From: Myxococcales bacterium
GTDB taxonomy: Bacteria > Myxococcota_A > UBA9160 > SZUA-336
Assembly (NCBI GenBank): GCA_013215565.1
Contig: JABSQV010000025.1
Location: 1-57,662 of the forward strand
Direction of reading: 5' to 3'
DNA: 57,662 nucleotides
Position numbers and translations under genes: made by a program. This document shows positions 24,293-32,411 of the stretch, piece after piece; within the stretch, counting starts at the first letter, position 1, and every line of letters starts with the position of its first letter. The notes beneath the pieces were generated by a model. It was not told the origin of the DNA. It did not search any database and worked only from the letters and a program-made list of their open reading frames with translations.

Positions 24293-25048
24293 TCAGGCAA
24301 GGAAGGTCCCCCCGTTGACGCCGAGGACCTGGCCCGTCACCCAACTCGCCTCGTCAGAGGCGAGGTAGACCACCGCGGCGCCCACGTCCTCGGGGGTACC
24401 GAGTCTTCCGGTGGGCTGCGTGGCCACCAGTCCCTGCACCTCCTCGCTGTCCCCGACGTTCGACATCAGGCCCAGGGAGACCGTGTTGACGGTGACGCCG
24501 TTCCCGGCCACCTCCATTGCGAGGTGGCGCTGAAAGCCGATGGCCGCGGACTTGCCCGCGCCGTACAGGCTGATGCCGATCGGCAGGCCCGTCTGGCCCG
24601 CGCCCGACGAGATCGTGATAATGCGCCCGAAGCCGCGCTCGCACATGCCGTCGAGCACGGCCTTGCAGCAGTTGGCGGGGCCGTAGAGATTGACGTCGAC
24701 GAAGCGGCGCCACTCCGTTACCGGCATCTCGCGGAACTGCATGAGCTTCATGCTGGGGCCGCCGCCCGCGTTGCCGGCATTGTTCACCAGCACGTCCACC
24801 GGCCCGAAGGCCTCGGCGACGCGCGCGACTCCGGTCTCGACCTCCCCGAGCCGGGTGACATCGAAGGCCACGGGTACCGCCTTACCGCCGGCCGCCAGAA
24901 TCTGCTCGACCGCCTGTTTCGCTCGCTCCTCGATAAGATCGTTCACGGCGACCCGGGCGCCCTGTCCGGCGAGCGCGCGCGCGATTCCGACCCCCATTCC
25001 CTGTCCCGCGCCCGTCACGAGCGCGACCCTGCCCTCGAGGTCGAACAC
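24293..25048 (-). CDS. SDR family oxidoreductase
   Basis: 251-aa classical SDR. TGAGQGMG (12-19), VNDLIEE after strand 2, VLVNNAGNAGG near 90, TISSGAGQTGLPIG with the catalytic Ser, and YGAGKSA with Tyr and Lys. It ends with VTGQVLGVNGGTFLA. GTG start 9 nt after the nitroreductase stop. Member of the block 23466-28573, where redox enzymes surround an amidohydrolase and an oxygenase. Confidence 0.9.
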   Translation of the reverse strand: MFDLEGRVALVTGAGQGMGVGIARALAGQGARVAVNDLIEERAKQAVEQILAAGGKAVPVAFDVTRLGEVETGVARVAEAFGPVDVLVNNAGNAGGGPSMKLMQFREMPVTEWRRFVDVNLYGPANCCKAVLDGMCERGFGRIITISSGAGQTGLPIGISLYGAGKSAAIGFQRHLAMEVAGNGVTVNTVSLGLMSNVGDSEEVQGLVATQPTGRLGTPEDVGAAVVYLASDEASWVTGQVLGVNGGTFLA

Positions 25049-25057
25049 GCTCGCCGC

Positions 25058-25702
25058 CTACCAGCGATTCCAGTGGGTCACGTCGGCGGCGGGCCTTCGC
25101 GGCGCGCGTCTGAACTCCGTCCCCAGGGTGTAGGCGACGGGGAACAGGCCGGCCTGCGTGTAGTGCGCGTATGGAATGTCCAGTACGGCTGCCGCCTCCT
25201 GCTCTCGGTGCAGGTGCACGGTCGTCCAGGCGCTCCCGAGACCCCGGCTGCGCAGTGCGAGCATGAAGCTCCAGATCGCGGGAATCACCGAGCCCCACAG
25301 GCTCGCCTGGCCAAAGACGCCCTCGGTCTCCAGGCGGCCCGTGACGCATGGAACGACGAGGACCGGGGAACGGTGCAGGTTCCGCGCCAGGTGCATCACC
25401 GATTCGTTCATGCGATCGAAGCCCGGATTCTGCCGGGCCTTCGCACCCATCGCCCCGCTCGCGTACTCCTTCGAGTAATCCAGGATGGCCTCGTTGTAGA
25501 GACCTGCAAGCTTTTCGATCGTGTTTCGGTCATCGACCACCACCCAGCGCCACTGCTGCATGTTCGAGCCGTTCGGCGCCTGGAGCGCGAGTTCGAGACA
25601 CTCCCGGATCAGGTCCCGCGGGACGGGCTTTTCGAAGTCGAGCCGTTTTCGAACGGCCCGCGTCGTCGTCAGCAGTTCGTCGGTCGTGAGCGACAGCGTC
25701 AT
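25058..25702 (-). CDS. nitroreductase-family flavoprotein
   Basis: 214-aa FMN-dependent nitroreductase fold. TTRAVRKRLDFEKPVP (N-terminal phosphate contact), LALQAPNGSNMQQWRWVVV (SPSxxNxQPW-like block), WGSVIPAIWSFMLALRSRGLGSAWTTVH and a final YTLGTEFRRAPRR. Family members reduce nitro groups, enones or act as dehalogenases. ATG after AAAGGAG. A TATTCT -10 on the - strand (25751-25746) allows independent expression. A second nitroreductase exists only as a remnant at 33640-33918. Confidence 0.88.
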   Translation of the reverse strand: MTLSLTTDELLTTTRAVRKRLDFEKPVPRDLIRECLELALQAPNGSNMQQWRWVVVDDRNTIEKLAGLYNEAILDYSKEYASGAMGAKARQNPGFDRMNESVMHLARNLHRSPVLVVPCVTGRLETEGVFGQASLWGSVIPAIWSFMLALRSRGLGSAWTTVHLHREQEAAAVLDIPYAHYTQAGLFPVAYTLGTEFRRAPRRPAADVTHWNRW

Positions 25703-25796
25703 CGGAATTCTCCTTTGCTGCGGAGCGTTCGAAGCACGAGGGAGCAGAATACCAGCTGCCACCCACGGTTCGGGTGGGGAATCCGCCGGGACGCCG

Positions 25797-26414
25797 CTAG
25801 CGCCAGTGTCGCGCGAGTTCCTGACTCGTGGTTCGGGTCGTGAGCTGCGCCAGGGACCCCTCGATGATCGCCCGGCCGTACTCGAGCGGATGCGCGGCAA
25901 CACAGTCCGTGGGCAGCACCACGTGGTAGCCGTGATTGAGTGCCTCGATCGTGAGCCCGATGATGCCGACGTTGAGGGACACGCCGGTCGCCACGACCGT
26001 GGTGACACCCGAGCTTCTGAGCATCGCGTCGAGGCCCGTCCCATGGAAGGGGGAGACCCCGTGAAGGCGCTGGGACTCCAGGTCCGACGGCGCCGGACCG
26101 AGCTCCGGGCAGACCTCTACCTCGGGCGAGCCGAGCAGCAGGTGGTTCGGGTTCCGGAGCAGCTGGTTGACGAGCGGAACGTTCTCGAACGAGCCCGCGC
26201 GATCCGGCCGGAAGCCGGCCGTGCAGTGAATGACCGGAATGCCGCACGCGCGGGCAGCCTCCAGGACGCGGGCGGTGTTCGCGAGCAGGTCCGCCTCAGC
26301 AACGGACTTCGCCAGCAGCGGGAGACAGGAGAGGTCACCCACGATCCCACGCTGGAGTTCCATCGTCAGGACGGCGACCTGCCCGGGCGTCGCGAGGTCT
26401 TCTAGTTGCCGCAT
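25797..26414 (-). CDS. isochorismatase-like hydrolase fold lacking the catalytic Cys
   Basis: 205-aa isochorismatase/cysteine-hydrolase fold. The catalytic Asp position reads LTMELQRG (Glu instead of Asp). The Lys normally before SAF is not evident (LHGVSPFHGTGLD). The nucleophile region reads TGVSLNVGI, where TGxxTNVCV is usual, so Gly replaces Cys. All three triad residues therefore differ. It may have changed chemistry or be a binding protein. ATG after GAGGAG. It lies between an amidohydrolase and a nitroreductase in the - block. Confidence 0.82.
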   Translation of the reverse strand: MRQLEDLATPGQVAVLTMELQRGIVGDLSCLPLLAKSVAEADLLANTARVLEAARACGIPVIHCTAGFRPDRAGSFENVPLVNQLLRNPNHLLLGSPEVEVCPELGPAPSDLESQRLHGVSPFHGTGLDAMLRSSGVTTVVATGVSLNVGIIGLTIEALNHGYHVVLPTDCVAAHPLEYGRAIIEGSLAQLTTRTTSQELARHWR

Positions 26415-26472
26415 GCACCTGCTCCTCGCCTGTTTTGCACACACGACGGGCCGCAGAGGGGCGGGTCGACCA

Positions 26473-27630
26473 TCACCCGATCCCGGGGAAGACCCTGCGG
26501 AAGTTGTCCTCGTAGAAGCGGTTCCGACTCTTTTCCGAGGCAGCATCGAGCAACGCTTCGAAGCGCTCGATCGGATTCTTGCTGCCTTCGTAATGCGGGT
26601 AATCGCTCGAAAACAGGTAGAGGCTGTCGTTCGATTCCCGGATGAGTTGGCCGACGTCCTCGTAGACGAACGGCGCAAAGCCCAGTTGCTCGCACGCCAT
26701 CTCGCTGGGCAGCCGGGTCAGCGCGCCGAGTTCGGGCTCCTTCTTCCAGATCCGCGATGCCCAATCCAGGCGGCGGAGCCAGCCGGGTACCCAGCCCGCT
26801 CCAAGTTCCGCGACCAGGCCACGCAACGCCCGGTGGCGCTCGAACACCCCATCGAACATCATCGCACCCAGGAACAACTCCGCCGGCTGGTGCAGGGCGA
26901 TCATGTCCTTGCCCCGAACGTTCTCCCCGCCGCCCTGCCAGTCATCGGGCACCGGCCGGCCCGTATTCATCCAGACCGGATCGAGTTGCAGCGGAGAACC
27001 GCCGACGTGGAGTGCAAAGGGCACCTGCGCCTCCGCAAGCCGCGCCCAGACGGGGTCCCAGTCATCGTGACCGGGAGAGCGCCCCCCACACACACGGTGC
27101 GGCACCATCGCAACGCAAAGCCCCAGGCCAATCAGGTGCTCGGCTTCCCGGATGGATCGCTCGGGGTCCTCGAGCGGCAGGAGCCCGACGCCCATCAAGC
27201 GCGGATCTTCCGCGCCAAAGTTCGCAGACGCCCGGTTGGCCGCCGCCGCCGTCGCGTACATCAGGTCGAGATCCTTGCCGTGCAGCGCCTGGCCAACGCT
27301 GAAGGTGGTAAAGACGACCTGCTTCGCAAAGCCAAGTTGATCCAGCGCCTGGCTGCGTTCTTCCCGGTTGAAAGCGCCGAGGGCCCGATACCCCTTCGGT
27401 CCGGCGATCAGTCCATCCCCGAGCTGCACCATCTTCTCGACCCGCTCGGGGGTATGCCCGGGTTGTGCGACCACTTCTGCCCATGCGGCCGAAGTCTTCC
27501 CCTGGTTGCCGCCGTTCAGCGGGGGAAGTTGCTCACGGAGCTTCGCGTCTGCAAACTCTCGAATGAAATCCGGACGCTCCATGAGATGGCTGTCGGCATC
27601 GAGGTAAGTTCTTCCGGTGGCATAGGCCAT
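26473..27630 (-). CDS. amidohydrolase-2 (ACMSD-like) family protein
   Basis: 385 aa. YLDADSHLME (strand 1, DxH), MVPHRVCGGRSPGHDDWDPVW, FALHVGGSPLQ (metal His), LVAELGAGW and LYLFSSDYPHYEGSKNPIERF with the terminal Asp. The fold and metal residues fit decarboxylase/hydrolase members. The ATG at 27630 is preferred over a GTG three bases upstream because AGGAGG is better spaced from it. TAGAAT on the - strand (27679-27674) is a likely -10 with a 37-nt leader. Confidence 0.87.
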   Translation of the reverse strand: MAYATGRTYLDADSHLMERPDFIREFADAKLREQLPPLNGGNQGKTSAAWAEVVAQPGHTPERVEKMVQLGDGLIAGPKGYRALGAFNREERSQALDQLGFAKQVVFTTFSVGQALHGKDLDLMYATAAAANRASANFGAEDPRLMGVGLLPLEDPERSIREAEHLIGLGLCVAMVPHRVCGGRSPGHDDWDPVWARLAEAQVPFALHVGGSPLQLDPVWMNTGRPVPDDWQGGGENVRGKDMIALHQPAELFLGAMMFDGVFERHRALRGLVAELGAGWVPGWLRRLDWASRIWKKEPELGALTRLPSEMACEQLGFAPFVYEDVGQLIRESNDSLYLFSSDYPHYEGSKNPIERFEALLDAASEKSRNRFYEDNFRRVFPGIG

Positions 27631-27673
27631 CACGACCTCCTATTCGGCTGGGGACCTGCACCTACTCGGGAGT

Positions 27674-27679
27674 ATTCTA
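27674..27679 (-). promoter_or_regulatory. -10 element TAGAAT for the amidohydrolase-led block
   Basis: TAGAAT on the - strand within GATAGAATACTCC, 44 nt upstream of the ATG at 27630. It suggests the five genes down to 23466 can be transcribed apart from the PhyH gene upstream. Confidence 0.45.
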
Positions 27680-27724
27680 TCGCCCCGGGTTCCAAAGCAC
27701 CCCGCCGCCCGAACGGACCCGGGC

Positions 27725-28573
27725 CTAGCCGTCGTAGAACTGCGGATCGTGCAGGCCGATGACCGTGCGTTCGCGCTGAGTCTTCGCTCGGACTACCGCT
27801 GCTTCCGAGAGCTGGTTCGAGTCCGTGCTGGTTCGCAGTCTTTGGGCGATGTCGCGTCGGGCGTAATGGACCTGCAGGAAGAAACGTCCGTGTTCGGCCG
27901 CCTGCACCGGCATCCGGCGGTGCCAGATGTCGGAGACGAAGAGCGCGACATCGCCCGCGCGGCCGAGAACCGGAACGCAGCCCTGCCCCCCGTAGCGGAG
28001 CGCCTCATCCCGAAGCGACTCGAAAGGGGGATGCTGTCCCGACCGGTGGGACCCGGGAATCACGCCCGTGGGCCCGTCCTCGAGCCGCGAGTCCATCAGC
28101 AGCAAGTGAGCGGCCACCGCGAAGACCGGATACGGAATCTCGTCTGGCCAGGCCGCTTCGGGCGGCCGCGGCACGTGCGGTCCGGCATCGATGTGCCACA
28201 TCAAGCTTCCGTGGAGCCGTTCCTGGCCGACCGGGTTGCGCCAGGCCGTATTGGCAATCACGTGGCAATCCTCTCCGAGCAGGGGCTCGATCGCTTCCAG
28301 CACCGCGGGGGCTGCGACCGCGCGCTGGCAGACGGCACTGCGATTCAACATCTCGTAGCGAAACACGTCGTCTTTGCCGGCTAGCTCAGTCGACGGCCGC
28401 GGGTCTGGTGGGAACTCGGAGAAGACGCGCTCGATATCGGTACGAAGTTCCTCGACCTGCCCTGGCGAGAACACCTGCGGTAGCACCGCGTAGCCGGACT
28501 CCTGCAGCGTGTGCGTCGCCTTCGGTGCCTCCTGGCTGCTGAATTCGAGAAAGCCGAAGCGACGCTGGAGCAT
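27725..28573 (-). CDS. phytanoyl-CoA dioxygenase (PhyH) family protein
   Basis: 282-aa Fe(II)/2-oxoglutarate oxygenase. ESGYAVLPQVFSPGQVEEL is the typical N-terminus. The iron triad is HxD in LMWHIDAGPH and the distal His in VSDIWHRRMP. DGPTGVIPGSHRSGQ is the PhyH signature before it, and an Arg follows (HGRFFLQVHYARR). Substrates range from branched acyl-CoA to natural products; none is indicated here. ATG after GGAGGTTCCTGG. TATCAT on the - strand (28599-28594) is a probable -10. First gene of the - block. Confidence 0.9.
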   Translation of the reverse strand: MLQRRFGFLEFSSQEAPKATHTLQESGYAVLPQVFSPGQVEELRTDIERVFSEFPPDPRPSTELAGKDDVFRYEMLNRSAVCQRAVAAPAVLEAIEPLLGEDCHVIANTAWRNPVGQERLHGSLMWHIDAGPHVPRPPEAAWPDEIPYPVFAVAAHLLLMDSRLEDGPTGVIPGSHRSGQHPPFESLRDEALRYGGQGCVPVLGRAGDVALFVSDIWHRRMPVQAAEHGRFFLQVHYARRDIAQRLRTSTDSNQLSEAAVVRAKTQRERTVIGLHDPQFYDG

Positions 28574-28593
28574 CCAGGAACCTCCGTGCGCAC

Positions 28594-28599
28594 ATGATA
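28594..28599 (-). promoter_or_regulatory. -10 element TATCAT for the PhyH gene
   Basis: TATCAT on the - strand, 20 nt before the ATG at 28573, with an AGGTTC-containing leader. It is back to back with the + strand element copy 8 at 28648. Confidence 0.4.
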
Positions 28600-28647
28600 C
28601 CAGGACGCTGCCCGGGCCGGCCGGGTCGGGCGAAGCTCGGAGCCGCG

Positions 28648-28676
28648 CACAAAGCGCGGGCGATTTCTCCTATCCT
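28648..28676 (+). promoter_or_regulatory. copy 8 of the repeated promoter-like element
   Basis: CACAAAGCGCGG, GATTTCTCC and TATCCT (28671-28676), preceded by AAGCTCGG like several other copies. Predicted leader about 32 nt. Confidence 0.65.
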
Positions 28677-28714
28677 CCCCGGGGACTCAGCAACTTCCAG
28701 GAGAGGATCGATCA

Positions 28715-29599
28715 ATGGCAGACGAGGCAACCGACAGGCTTCGAACCTTCTCCGGCGCAGTCGCACTGATCACGGGCGGCGCTTCCGGGATCGGCTGCGC
28801 GCTCGCGCGCGCACTGGTAGCGCGCGGGGCCTCGGTGGTCCTGGCCGACCGGCAATTCGAACTCGCACAAAAGCTCGCAGCCGAACTCGGCGAGCAAGCT
28901 CGGGCCCTGGAACTGGACGTTCGCGACCCCGAGGCGTTTGCAGCCGTGGTCTCCGACCTGATGCAGACCGAGGGACGGGTCGACTACTTCTTCAACAACG
29001 CGGGCATCGGGATCGGCGGCTTCTTCGAGGATCACACGCTCGAGGACTGGCGCTACATCATCGACGTGAATCTGCTGGGCGTCGTGTACGGCATCCACTG
29101 CGTCTACCCGGTGATGCTCGCGCAGGGCTTCGGTCACATCGTGAACACCGCGTCGATGGCGGGGCGAATGGCCGCTCCGGGGCTCTCGGGCTACGTCGCC
29201 ACGAAGCACGCGGTCGTCGGAATCACGCGCTCACTGCGACTCGAAGCCGCGGGGCGCGGCGTACGCGTAAGCGCCTTCTGCCCCGGGGTCATCCGAACCG
29301 AGATCCTCCAGGACGGCGGCGTCTTCGGAAAATTCGTGGGGGAGCTGGGCGCCTCGCTCAGCGATGCAGAACTCGAACGCGGCCGGCCGATGAACGTGGA
29401 CGCCTTTGCGTCTGCCGCGCTCGACCGAGTCGCCGCCAACCAGGAAATCATCATCCTGCCGCGGATGTGGCGCCTTTTCGACTGGTTCGATCGTCTCTTT
29501 CCCGGCTTGCTTGCGAGATTGTTCGCACGCGCGGGCGATCGATCGCCGTTCCAACCCCGGCCCCCGGGTTCACCGCAGGACCCACCGGCGCCGGCGTGA
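28715..29599 (+). CDS. SDR family oxidoreductase
   Basis: 294-aa classical SDR with an extended C-terminus. TGGASGIG near 20-27, Asp at the end of strand 2 (VLADRQ), DYFFNNAGIGIGG near 90, NTASMAGRM and YVATKHAV. The tail contains MWRLFDWFDRLFPGLLARLF, an amphipathic or membrane-associating helix seen in many SDRs of this subgroup, ending with a Pro-rich segment. ATG after AGGAGAGGATCGATCA. Transcribed from copy 8. Role unknown. Confidence 0.9.
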   Translation: MADEATDRLRTFSGAVALITGGASGIGCALARALVARGASVVLADRQFELAQKLAAELGEQARALELDVRDPEAFAAVVSDLMQTEGRVDYFFNNAGIGIGGFFEDHTLEDWRYIIDVNLLGVVYGIHCVYPVMLAQGFGHIVNTASMAGRMAAPGLSGYVATKHAVVGITRSLRLEAAGRGVRVSAFCPGVIRTEILQDGGVFGKFVGELGASLSDAELERGRPMNVDAFASAALDRVAANQEIIILPRMWRLFDWFDRLFPGLLARLFARAGDRSPFQPRPPGSPQDPPAPA

Positions 29600-29609
29600 C
29601 AGCCTCCTC

Positions 29610-29741
29610 GTCGAGCGGCCGGTAAAGTAAACCGTGGCACCCGCGGTCCCGAGTTCGATCGCAATGCCCTTCCCGATGCCCCGGGTCGCACCCGTGACCA
29701 GGGCCACGGACCCGCTCAGCGACTGCTCGCTCCGCGTCATA
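29610..29741 (-). pseudogene. truncated SDR gene (N-terminal remnant)
   Basis: A start codon with its own ribosome site (CTGGAGGGGAAT) opens 44 residues of clear SDR sequence: SGSVALVTGATRGIGKGIAI and ATVYFTGRST, the first two beta strands with the TGxxxGIG motif. Then the reading turns into an Arg/Ser-rich run and stops at 29570. The rest of the gene is gone; the + strand SDR ends only 10 bp away, so the break may mark a past rearrangement. Confidence 0.65.
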
Positions 29742-29812
29742 TTCCCCTCCAGGTCCAAGTCGCTGCAGGCATTCTGAGCAGACGGCCTGACCGGATCCAA
29801 GCCAGCTTCGGC

Positions 29813-29818
29813 TAGGAT
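29813..29818 (+). promoter_or_regulatory. -10 element TAGGAT
   Basis: TAGGAT followed by a leader of about 22 nt carrying CGGAGGA before the GTG at 29847. No copy of the repeated element is present here. Confidence 0.4.
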
Positions 29819-29846
29819 CGCGTCACGCCCGTGCGGAGGAATCATC

Positions 29847-30698
29847 GTGGGAAGCTGTGAAGGAAAGGTCGCCTTCATCACCGGCGCCAGCCGCGGAATC
29901 GGGCGGGCCATCGCGTACCGGTTTGCGGCAGAGGGTGCGTCGGTGGTCCTGTCTGCCTCCCGCATGGGCGCACACGGCGCGCTCGAGGGAACACTCGAAA
30001 ATTCCGTGTCCAGCATCCAGGCGACCGGGGGCAAGGCCGCCGCCGTCGCCGCCGATCTGTCGGACCGGGCCGCTCGTCAGAACCTGATCGAGCGCGCGAG
30101 CGAGCCCTTCGGGCCGATCGACATCCTGGTGAACAACGCGGCGGGTGCGCGCATGAAACTCCCGAGCGAAGCCAGCAGCGAGGACCGGAGCTACATGTAC
30201 GAACTCAACCTCAACGCGCCCATCGACCTGGCACAACAGGTCCTCCCCGACATGAAGCGTCGGGGCGGCGGCTGGATCCTCAACATCAGCAGCGCCACCT
30301 CCGTGCAGCCCACCCTCCCCTACCGCGATTCGAAGGTCGCGGCCCTGATCATCGGTCCCTACGGCGCCACCAAAGCGGCCCTCGATCGCTATACCCAGGC
30401 GCTCGCCCACGAGGTCGCCGAGTTCGACATCTTCGTGAACGCGATGGCCCCTGTCGCGATCGTGCTGACCCAGGGCGCCTCCTACGTGCGCGACATCGCG
30501 CGCAAGAATCCGGACATGGTCGAGCCGGTCGAGATGATGGCCGAGGCTGCGCTCGCGCTCTGCACCGGCCGCCACGCCGGGCGGGTCGTCTACAGCCGCG
30601 ACATCGTTCACGAGACCGGCTGCCGGGTCAGAAGCCTCGATGGCCGGAAGGTTCTGGGCGATGCCTTCCTGGAAGCGGACGTCGAATCGACCGCCTGA
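29847..30698 (+). CDS. SDR family oxidoreductase
   Basis: 283-aa SDR. TGASRGIG near 12-19, VLSASRMG after strand 2 (Arg, NADPH-leaning), DILVNNAAGARMK near 92, LNISSATS and YGATKAALDRY as catalytic Tyr/Lys. An insertion between Ser and Tyr (LPYRDSKVAALIIG) is longer than usual. GTG start after CGGAGGA. It lies between the SDR remnant and the ABC exporter; neither neighbour indicates a substrate. Confidence 0.88.
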   Translation: MGSCEGKVAFITGASRGIGRAIAYRFAAEGASVVLSASRMGAHGALEGTLENSVSSIQATGGKAAAVAADLSDRAARQNLIERASEPFGPIDILVNNAAGARMKLPSEASSEDRSYMYELNLNAPIDLAQQVLPDMKRRGGGWILNISSATSVQPTLPYRDSKVAALIIGPYGATKAALDRYTQALAHEVAEFDIFVNAMAPVAIVLTQGASYVRDIARKNPDMVEPVEMMAEAALALCTGRHAGRVVYSRDIVHETGCRVRSLDGRKVLGDAFLEADVESTA

Positions 30699-30840
30699 GC
30701 CTCTCCGACATCCGCTTCGGCCCACCGGCAAACTGCCGTTCGTGTTGTCGTCTTCGATGGCGGCAGTACGGACGCAGACAGCATCGCAAGCGTCAGCGCG
30801 GCCGCAGCCCGGCAGGTTTTCGCTCCGCTGAGCTGTTCGG

Positions 30841-30846
30841 TACCCT
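30841..30846 (+). promoter_or_regulatory. -10 element TACCCT, leaderless start
   Basis: TACCCT ends 6 nt before the ATG at 30853 with no ribosome site between, the same geometry as at 236 and 18286. A CCCAAAA half is absent. Confidence 0.5.
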
Positions 30847-30852
30847 CCGAAC

Positions 30853-31707
30853 ATGATCGAGGTGAACGGGCTGGTCTTCGCGTACCCGGGTGCGACGGCG
30901 CCGGCCGTGAAGGACCTCGAGTTCTCGGTCGAAGATGGCGAAATCTTCGGATTCCTGGGACCGAACGGTGCGGGCAAGAGCACCACGCAGAAGGTACTCA
31001 CCGGCTTGCTGCGCGACTACAGCGGCGAGGTGCGCGTCCTCGAACGCGAGGTGCGCGACTGGGGCTCCGATTTCTACGAGCAGGTCGGCGTCGGCTTCGA
31101 ACTCCCCGTTCACTACGGCCGCCTCACGGCGCGCGAGAACCTGCGCTACTTCGCCTCGCTGTATCAGGGCGAAACCGAGGACCCCGACGAACTGCTCGAG
31201 CAGGTGGACCTACTCGATCAAGCCGACGTACGCGTCGACCGCTTCTCGAAGGGCATGCGCGTGCGCCTGAGCTTCGTCCGCTCGCTCCTCGGTAGGCCGC
31301 GGCTGCTGTTCCTGGACGAGCCCACCACGGGACTCGATCCGGTCGGCGCGCGGCGCGTCAAGGATCTGATTCTGCAGCACCGCTCACGCGGCGCGACGGT
31401 CTTCCTCACCACCCACAACATGGCGACGGCCGACGAACTCTGCGATCGCGTGGCGTTCCTGGCCGATGGGCAGATCGTGCTGATCGACGCGCCCCGCGAG
31501 CTCAAGGTCCGCTACGGGGAGCAGCGCGTGCGCGTGGAGTATCGCGTTCGTGGGAAGCTCGAGGCGCGCGAGTTCCCGCTCGAAGGCCTGCCCGAGAACG
31601 CGGAGTTCCTGGCCGCACTGCGCGAACCGTCCCTGGAGACGATCCACACGCAGGAGACGTCGCTCGAGCGCATCTTCATTCGCGTGACGGGGCGGGAACT
31701 CGCGTGA
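30853..31707 (+). CDS. ABC transporter ATP-binding protein
   Basis: 284 aa. Walker A GPNGAGKST (36-44), Q-loop Gln77, signature FSKGMRVRLSF (131-141, the SKGM variant of ABC-2 exporters), Walker B LLFLDEPTTGLDP (151-163) and H-loop TTHNMATAD. A C-terminal domain of about 70 residues follows, typical of drug or polysaccharide exporters. It should power the two membrane proteins encoded next, with which it overlaps by 4 bp (GTGA). The start looks leaderless. Cargo unknown. Confidence 0.93.
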   Translation: MIEVNGLVFAYPGATAPAVKDLEFSVEDGEIFGFLGPNGAGKSTTQKVLTGLLRDYSGEVRVLEREVRDWGSDFYEQVGVGFELPVHYGRLTARENLRYFASLYQGETEDPDELLEQVDLLDQADVRVDRFSKGMRVRLSFVRSLLGRPRLLFLDEPTTGLDPVGARRVKDLILQHRSRGATVFLTTHNMATADELCDRVAFLADGQIVLIDAPRELKVRYGEQRVRVEYRVRGKLEAREFPLEGLPENAEFLAALREPSLETIHTQETSLERIFIRVTGRELA

Positions 31708-32411
31708 GCCGTCTGATCGCCACGCTGCGACTCGATGCGCAGCTCCAGGCGCGTAACAAGATCTACCTGATCATCGCAGTCGCCGCCCTCGGACTGGCCT
31801 TTGCGCTGCGCGCGCTGTTCACGCCCGGGCAGTTGCACTTCTTCATGCCGCTGGTGGCGCTCTCGGGCGTGACGCTTACGACCTACTTTCTGGTCGGCAT
31901 CTTGCTGTTGCTCGAGCGCAGCGAAGGCACGCTCGACGTGGTGCTGGTCTCGCCCCTGCGGCCGGCCGAGTACCTGGGCTCCAAGCTCTTGACGCTGACC
32001 GCGCTCGCGATCGTCGAGAGTGGCCTGATCGCGGGCATTGCTTACGGCCTGGGCTTCTCGTTCCCGTGGCTGGTGCTGGCGGTGCTGCTGCGCGCGGGCC
32101 TGGTCGCCGCCGTAGGTGTGGCCGTGGGTGTACGCTACCGTTCGATCACGCAGTTCCTGTTCCCGGCGGTCGTGCTCTCCGCGGCGTTCGACCTACCTGT
32201 CCTCTGGTACCTGGAACTGTGGCCCAGCCCGCTTTTCTACCTGTGGCCAACGCTGCCGTCGCTGCTGCTGGCCAAGGCCGCCTTCCTGCCGGTCGAACCG
32301 TTCCAGCTGGCCTACGGCTGTATCTACGGCGTGCTGGCGGTCGGAGTCGCGTTCTTCTGGGCGCTGCGCTCGCTCGACCGCTTCGTCGTGCGCGGAGAAC
32401 TCGACTCGTGA
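31704..32411 (+). CDS. ABC-2 type transporter permease subunit
   Basis: 235 aa with six hydrophobic segments: IYLIIAVAALGLAFALRAL, FFMPLVALSGVTLTTYFLVG and later ones up to residue 228. SEGTLDVVLVSPLRPAEYLG between segments two and three is the ABC-2 cytosolic coupling loop (EGTL..L..SPL). GTG overlaps the ATPase stop, and its own stop overlaps the next GTG. Forms one half of a heterodimeric exporter. Confidence 0.88.
   Translation: MSRLIATLRLDAQLQARNKIYLIIAVAALGLAFALRALFTPGQLHFFMPLVALSGVTLTTYFLVGILLLLERSEGTLDVVLVSPLRPAEYLGSKLLTLTALAIVESGLIAGIAYGLGFSFPWLVLAVLLRAGLVAAVGVAVGVRYRSITQFLFPAVVLSAAFDLPVLWYLELWPSPLFYLWPTLPSLLLAKAAFLPVEPFQLAYGCIYGVLAVGVAFFWALRSLDRFVVRGELDS

Noticed and set aside
29823..31001. 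392-aa - strand frame
   Set aside because: It is antisense to a clear SDR and the start of the ABC ATPase; charged, low-complexity content.
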